This document shows, piece by piece, positions 1 to 6,800 of a stretch of DNA of 11,092 nucleotides. The DNA comes from Caldilineaceae bacterium (GTDB lineage Bacteria > Chloroflexota > Anaerolineae > Caldilineales > Caldilineaceae): assembly GCA_019637645.1 (NCBI GenBank), contig JAHBVH010000126.1, positions 1 through 11,092 on the forward strand, written 5' to 3'. Position 1 is the first letter of the stretch. Each line of letters opens with the position of its first letter. Position numbers and translations under genes: made by a program. The notes beneath the pieces were generated by a model that saw only the letters and a program-made list of their open reading frames with translations, did not search any database and had not been told where the DNA came from.

Positions 1-739
1 TATGGACGCGCTCGCCCATCACCGACGTGCCCTGGGGCTGCCTGCCCAGTCGATCAACTGGGGACCGTGGGCCGAAGCAGGCATGGCCGCCAATGATCAG
101 ATCCTGGGTCGCCTCGCCAATCTGGGGATCGGGGCCCTCTCGCCCAGCGAAGGCATTGCGATCTTTGCTAACTTACTCCAAAGCAATGGTCATGGTGCAG
201 CCCAAGTCGGGGTTGTGCCGATTGATTGGCCCACGCTCTATAAAAACTTCCCTGGCGCGCAATCGCCTTTCTTTGCGCCCTTCACGCAGCATTTGGCGGT
301 TGAACAAGAAATCCTGTTGGACAAATTCCGTACCCTCGCGGAAAACGAATGGCGCGCAGAGCTGATTGCGTTCCTGCGGGTGCAGTTGGCCCAGGTGTTG
401 GGCTTTAGCGGTCCAGAAAAAATCACCCTCCGCCAGCGGCTCTTTGACCTTGGGCTCGATTCGCTCATGGCCATGGAGCTGAAAAATCGCCTAGAGCGGA
501 GTCTAGAGCTGATTATTGCGCCCACCCTCATGTTCGACTACCCAACCGTGGAGGCCCTGGGCAATTACTTGATCCAAGAAGTTGGGGCCAAACTTGCCAA
601 CGCCAATGCCGCGGCGAGCAATATCGCCAGCCGCCCCCCAGAGCAAGTGGACCCCGAAATGACATCGCTCTTGGCCGAACTCGAAACCCTCTCGGATGAC
701 GAGCTCGCCGCACTCCTAGCCGCCGAGCTGACCGGGTAA
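1..739 (+). CDS. Modular type I polyketide synthase, C-terminal end (KR tail, ACP, docking tail); 5' partial
   Basis: The gene starts upstream of the window; the reading phase begins at base 2, and the Met there is internal to a ketoreductase domain, not a start. Counting that Met as residue 1, residues 1-85 are the KR tail: LDALAHHRRALGLPA-type text followed by SINWGPWAEAGMAA, the usual end of a PKS KR. The KR active site is outside the window. Residues about 117-193 are an acyl carrier protein with LFDLGLDSLMAMEL; Ser154 (bases 461-463) is the phosphopantetheine site. After a low-complexity Ala/Asn linker, residues 217-243 form an acidic amphipathic helix (TSLLAELETLSDDELAALL) typical of a C-terminal docking segment that delivers the chain to the next PKS. 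There is no thioesterase, so this is a mid-assembly module whose partner is almost certainly the megasynthase starting at 833. The stop is TAA at 737-739. The presence of a KR means the previous beta-carbon was at least reduced to the alcohol; whether DH or ER domains exist cannot be seen. Confidence 0.95.
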   Translation, partial: MDALAHHRRALGLPAQSINWGPWAEAGMAANDQILGRLANLGIGALSPSEGIAIFANLLQSNGHGAAQVGVVPIDWPTLYKNFPGAQSPFFAPFTQHLAVEQEILLDKFRTLAENEWRAELIAFLRVQLAQVLGFSGPEKITLRQRLFDLGLDSLMAMELKNRLERSLELIIAPTLMFDYPTVEALGNYLIQEVGAKLANANAAASNIASRPPEQVDPEMTSLLAELETLSDDELAALLAAELTG

Positions 740-747
740 AAAGAAGA

Positions 748-798
748 GACGCGCGATAGAAGACTAGAGACTTTCCCCTCTGGCTTCTGGCTCGCGTC
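748..798 (+). repeat. Imperfect intercistronic hairpin between the two PKS genes
   Basis: The 93-base gap holds a long imperfect inverted repeat. GACGCG (748-753) pairs with CGCGTC (793-798), AGAAG (758-762) with CTTCT (784-788), and AGAG (766-769) with CTCT (778-781), leaving an 8-base loop at 770-777 and two small internal loops. No T-run follows, so it does not look like an intrinsic terminator. It may stabilise or process the mRNA, or slow ribosomes between the two giant genes. I saw no promoter in this gap. The pairing is read directly; the role is unknown. Confidence 0.65.
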
Positions 799-832
799 GC
801 CCAATGACCGTAATGCGTATCGGACTCTGAAT

Positions 833-3800
833 GTGACCATGTCAACACAACCTGATCCCAAGCGTCTTATGCAGCAGGCGCTTTTGGAACTGCGTGAACT
901 AAAAACCAAGCTGAATGCCGTTGAGCAAGCCAAGCGCGAGCCGATCGCGATCGTTGGTATGGGCTGCCGCTTTCCCCAGGCACCCAATCCGGCCGCGTTT
1001 TGGGAGCTATTGCGCAATGGCGTCGATGCCATCGGTGAAATCCCGCCCGACCGGTGGGATGTGGCCGCCCACTATGATCCTAACCCCGATAGCCCCAACA
1101 AAATGTATACCCGCCATGGTGGCTATTTGCAGGAAGTCTACCAATTCGATCCCGAATTTTTTGGTATTCCCCCGCGCGAAGCGGCTACTATGGATCCCCA
1201 ACAGCGGCTTTTGCTAGAGGTGAGTTGGGAAACGTTGGAGGACGCGGGCATTGCGCCAGAGCGGCTAGCCCAAAGCGAGACGGGTGTCTACATTGGCTAC
1301 ATGAATCGCGACTATGTGCAGCGCCTCAGTGAGGCCAGCGACCAACCGACGGATCCCTACATTCTAACGGGAAATAGTTTTAGCTTTATTGCCGGTCGCC
1401 TCTCCTACCTCTTGGGACTGCATGGCCCGAGCATGGTCGTCGCGACGGCTTGTTCTTCATCGCTGGTGACAGTCCATTTGGCCTGCCAAGCACTGCGTAA
1501 CCGGGAATGTGATCAGGCATTGGCTGGCGGCATCAATCTGATCCTCCATCCGGCAGCTAACATTATGCTATCGCGGCTGCGGGCGATCTCCCCAGATGGG
1601 CGCTGTAAGACCTTTGACGCCGCCGCGGATGGCTATGGCCGTGGCGAAGGGTGTGGCATGGTGCTGTTGAAACGGCTCAGCGACGCCCAGGCCGACGGCG
1701 ACACCATCTTGGGGGTCATTCGCGGGTCGGCAGTCAACCACGATGGTGCCAGCGCCGGGCTGACGGTACCGAATGGCACAGCTCAAGAGAAATTGCTGCG
1801 CAAGGCGCTCGCCACCGCCGAGATCGACCCCCAAGCCATTGACTATGTAGAAGCCCATGGCACTGGCACGGCGTTAGGTGATCCCATTGAAATCAACGCG
1901 TTGGTCAAAGTCTTTGGTCAACAACGTGCGCGCCCCCTACTGGTCGGTTCGGCCAAGACCAACGTCGGCCACCTGGAAGCTGCCGCGGGGATCGTCGGTC
2001 TGCTCAAGGTATTGCTAGCCCTGCGCCACGAAACGATCCCCCCACACTTGCACTTTCAGCAGCCCAATCCCTATATTCCTTGGGCGCAAATTCCCATTCA
2101 AGTCACCGACCAGCTCCAGCCTTGGCCCAAAGGCGACAAACCGCGCCGAGCAGGGATTAGCTCCTTTGGCCTCAGTGGCATCAATGCCCACCTGATCGTT
2201 GAAGAAGCCCCCCAATCCCCGGTGTCAGTCTCTACTCTCCCGGTGCCAGCCGCTCAGCTCCCCACCCGCCATGTGCTCACCTTGAGCGCCAAAAGCGCGG
2301 CCGCGCTCAAAGCCTATCAACAGCGCTACCGCGACTATCTAGCCAGCCAGCCTACGCTCGATCTGGCCGATCTTTGTTTTACGGCCAACACCGGGCGCGA
2401 TCACTTTGCCCACCGCCTGAGCGTGGTCGCGAGTACATTGGCCGAAGCCCAAGCCGCGTTACAACAGGCCACGGGCCGCCTGGCGATCGACACGCCTAAA
2501 GTCGCTTTTCTCTTCACCGGCCAAGGCGCACAAGCCTTCGCCATGGGGCGTGAACTCTACGCCACCCAACCCCTCTTCCGCGCCGCGCTCGACCGCTGCG
2601 ACGAAATTTTACGCCCAGAGCTGGCTCACTCGCTGCTTGATGTGCTCTACGGCGGAGCAGAGGGCAGGAAGGGCGATGGAGCAGTCACCAGTCTCATTGA
2701 CCATACGGCTTACACCCAGCCCGCGCTCTTTGCCCTAGAATATGCCCTGGCTCAGTTATGGCAAGCATGGGGAATCAAGCCCGCGGTGGTGATGGGCCAT
2801 AGTGTTGGGGAAGTGGTGGCGGCCTGTGTGGCAGGCGTCTTTAGGGTAGAAGATGGGCTCAAGCTCATCGCGGCGCGTGGTCGCCTGATGGGAGCCTTGG
2901 CGCAAAGCGGCACCATGGTCGCGGTGATGGCCCCAGTGGAGGTAGTCGCCAATGCGCTGGCCCCCTTTGCCGCGATGGTCGCCATTGCCGCGGTCAATGG
3001 CCCGCAGAACACCGTCATCTCGGGAGAGCAGCAGGCGCTTCAAGCCATTGTGGCGGACTTGACAAGCCAGGGCATCAAGACCACGCCACTCACGGTTTCC
3101 CACGCCTTTCATTCGCCGTTGATGGAGCCCATGTTGGCGGACTTTGCCGCCATCGCCAGCCAAGTTCGCTACAGCGTTCCCCATACGCCTTTGGTCTCCA
3201 ATCTGACGGGGACCATAGTACGCGAGGAAGTCACAAGCCCGACCTATTGGGTTCACCACGTACGCCAACCTGTGCTCTTTGCCGCGGGAATGGCAACGCT
3301 GGCCCAACGCGGGATAACGGCTTTTGTCGAAATTGGCCCGAAACCCGTTCTGCTGGGCATGGGTCGTCAATGTCTAGAAAGTGAAGCGACTACCAACCAC
3401 CAAGCGCCGCTTTGGTTACCCAGCCTACGGCCTGGCCAGGAAGAGCAGCAGTTGCTGACGAGTGTGGGTGCGCTCTATGAACAGGGCGTCGCGGTTAATT
3501 GGCAAGCCGTCGCGGGTAGCCAGCCCCACCGCCGCGTTGCGTTGCCAACCTATCCCTTCCAACGCAAGCGTTATGTCGGCTTTAACGACCAGCTGACGAG
3601 CAACCGACTTGCCTATCAGACCGCCCAAACGCCGTTGGTCGATTGGCTCACGTCCGGCAAAACCAACCAGCTCTTACAATTGCTCAACCAAGGCGGGGAG
3701 TTTTCAGCGGAACAACAGCAGTTGCTCCCCAATCTGCTTGATGCGCTGATCCGCCAACAACAGGCCCAAGTCGCCGCGGCACAGGCTACGGGTGCGTCAG

Positions 3801-6800
3801 CCAGCCCAGATTGGGAAGCTGCTCCAGAGCACGCAGCAGAGCAGAGCATCGCGCTTGGGCACCTTTGGCAGACGACACCAGTTACCGAACAGCCCAACCT
3901 ATTGGCAACGGCCATCGAAGATCAGATCGCCCACATCTTGGGCTATCGCACCACGCTAGCGGCAGACCGGCCCGCGTTCGCCCACCATTTGTCCCTATTG
4001 GAGCTAGGACTGGATTCGCTCATGGGTGTCGAGTTGCGTAACTGGCTCCAGCGCAGCTTGCAGATCGAATTGCCGGTGGCAACCCTGCTTGGTGGGCCAA
4101 CGATTGCTGAACTAGCGGCGCTGCTACAAGAAGAACTGAACGCTAGCCAAACGACCGCTTCCGCCGCGGCCACCAATGGCGTCCATCACACCAATGGCAT
4201 TGCACCCCAGCCCACCGAACAAACAGCGCAAGTTTATCCGCTCACCCACGGTCAGCAAGCGTTGTGGTTTATCCACCAGAGCGCGCCGGAGAACAGCGCC
4301 TATAATATCGGCCTGGCGTTTCGGCTGACGACCGCCATCGACAGCGCGGCCTTGCAACAGAGCTTCCAACAATTAGTGAATCGCCACGCAGCGCTCCGCA
4401 CGACGTTTATAGATGCGCACTTGCTCGGTGAAGTGCGCTCGGGGATAGATGCGCACTTGCTCGGTGAAGTGCGCTCGGGGATAGATGCGCACTTGCTCGG
4501 TGAAGTACACTCGGGGATAGATGCGCAAGCGAACGGGGAGTTAGTCCAGGTCGTTCACCCCTATCAGGCGGTCGATTTTGCCTCAATCAACGCGCCACAA
4601 GCTGAAACCGATCTCGCACAAGTCGTGGCGACGGCCTATGCCGCGCCTTTTGACCTGACCCAGGGACCACTCATGCGGGTACGGCTCTTTACCCGAGCAA
4701 CGGATGACCACGTTCTCCTGATTGCGTTCCATCACATCATCTGTGACGCGTGGTCAACCTGGACATTACTACGCGAATTATGGGCCCTTTATCCAACGAT
4801 CAAGAGCGGCGCTGCCCTGCCCCCATTCCTCACCAACTTGCCAGCCACAACTTATGGCACCTTTAGCCAGTGGCAACGGCAATTCTTGGCAAGTGACGAG
4901 GGTGAACGGCTGTGGCACTACTGGCGTGATCAACTGGCTGACGCCCAGACCATTCTAGAACTCCCAACGGATTACCCACGCCCAGCCCTGCAAAGCTATC
5001 ACGGCGCCTCACAGACGATGATCCTCGATGCGGCGCTTACCCAAAGCATGCGTGATCTGGCACGCGCCGAAAATGCCACCCTTTACATGACTTTGCTGGC
5101 CGCCTACCAGACGCTGCTCCACCGCTACAGCGGCCAGGAAGATATTCTGGTAGGCTCGGCCATGGCTGGGCGCAACCAACCCCAATTTGCCGAGGTGGTG
5201 GGCTATTTTGTCAACCCAGTTGTGATCCGCGGGCGGCTGACAGGCAACCCCACCTTTCAAAGCTTCTTGCAACAGATCCGCGCAACCACGCTGGCCGCGT
5301 TGGCGCATCAGGATTATCCCTATCCCCTGCTGGTCGCCCGGCTACAGCCCAAGCGCGACCCAAGCCGTTCGCCGCTCTTCCAGGTGGATTTCACCTTGCA
5401 AAAGCTGCCACCGATTGCCGAGCAATTTAAGCAGGCGAGCAGTGGTGAGGCGGCGCTCCAGTTGGCCCCCTTTACCCTGGCCGAAGAAGAGGGGCAGTTT
5501 GATCTCAGTCTCCATATCTTTGACGAAGGCGACACCTTGCGTGCTGTCTTCAAATACAACACCGATCTCTTTGCCCCCACCACCATCGAGCGGATGGCAG
5601 AGCACTTTCAAACATTGCTGACGGGCATTCTCCAAAATCCGCAGATGAGCATCGGTGAATTGCCACTGCTCACTGTGGCCGAACGGCAGCAACTGCTCCA
5701 GAGCTGGAACCAAACCCACCGTGACGATCTGCCCTTCCCACGCAGCCAGACGGTGCAGGAGCGCTTTGAACGCCAAGTGGCCGCGGCCCCCAACGCCATT
5801 GCCGTCACCACGGCGCTGAGTGCGGCAGACGAGGCAAGGCTGCGCCAGGCCAAGGCTGGACGAGCGCAGTTGACCTATGCCGAACTCAATCGCCAGGCCA
5901 ATCAGCTCGCCCATTATCTGCAAACGGTGGGGGTTGGCCCAGAAGTGTTAGTCGGCGTCTGTTTAGAACGCACACCAGAACTGGTCATCGCCATTCTTGC
6001 TATCCTCAAGGCCGGTGGGGCTTATGTACCCATGGACCCCACCTATCCTGCCGAGCGGCTAGCCTTTATGGCGGAAGATGCCGCGGTGAAGGTGCTCTTG
6101 ACCCAACAGAGCTTGGTGGAGCGCCTGCCCAGCACCGCGCCGGTGCTCTGCCTGGACAAAGCTGGGGAACTACTCGCGACCCAACCAGATCACAACCCAG
6201 CCCAACCGGACGCTAGCGAACGCCGATTGGCCTATGTGATCTACACTTCCGGCTCAACCGGTAGGCCCAAAGGGGTACTGATAGAACATGGCGGCTTAAG
6301 CAACTACCTAGCTTGGGTACAGGAAGCCTATCGCGTGGCCGAGGGCGAAGGCGCGCCCGTGAACTCGTCGATTGGCTTTGACGCCACTATCACGAGCTTC
6401 TTTGCCCCCTTGTTAGTCGGTGGGAAGGTGGTGCTCATTCCCGAAACCGCTGAAATTGAGGCGCTCTGTCTGGCTCTGACTGGCGATACTCAATTTAGTT
6501 TGGTCAAGATCACCCCCGCCCATCTCGAGATCCTCAGCCACTTGTTAGCGACCGATCAGCCCAAGGCAAGGGCGGCGCAGCGCAACGGGACACCGCTGGT
6601 CAAGGCCAATGCCTTTGTCATTGGTGGCGAAGCGCTCTTCGGTCATCACCTAGCCTTCTGGCAAGAACAGGCACCCCAAACGCGATTGATCAATGAGTAT
6701 GGGCCAACCGAAACGGTGGTCGGCTGTTGTATCTATGAAGCCGCCGAGCCCATCGCGGGTGCGGTGCCGATTGGGGGCGCGCCTTGGGGGGCGATTGCCA

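Noticed and set aside
2..4. ATG at base 2 as a gene start
   Set aside because: The encoded text is the middle of a KR domain, so the Met is internal and the gene begins upstream of the window.
2756..3370. Long antisense open frame (204 codons) opposite the AT domain
   Set aside because: It lies wholly opposite well-conserved AT sequence, has no recognisable domain, and is an expected shadow of GC-biased codons.
4409..4527. CRISPR-like array of 36-bp direct repeats
   Set aside because: The units are directly abutting with no spacers, and they are translated in frame within an NRPS domain.
5342..5923. Antisense open frame (193 codons) opposite the end of the C domain and start of the A domain
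   Set aside because: No family features and no independent ribosome binding site; the + strand there is conserved NRPS sequence.
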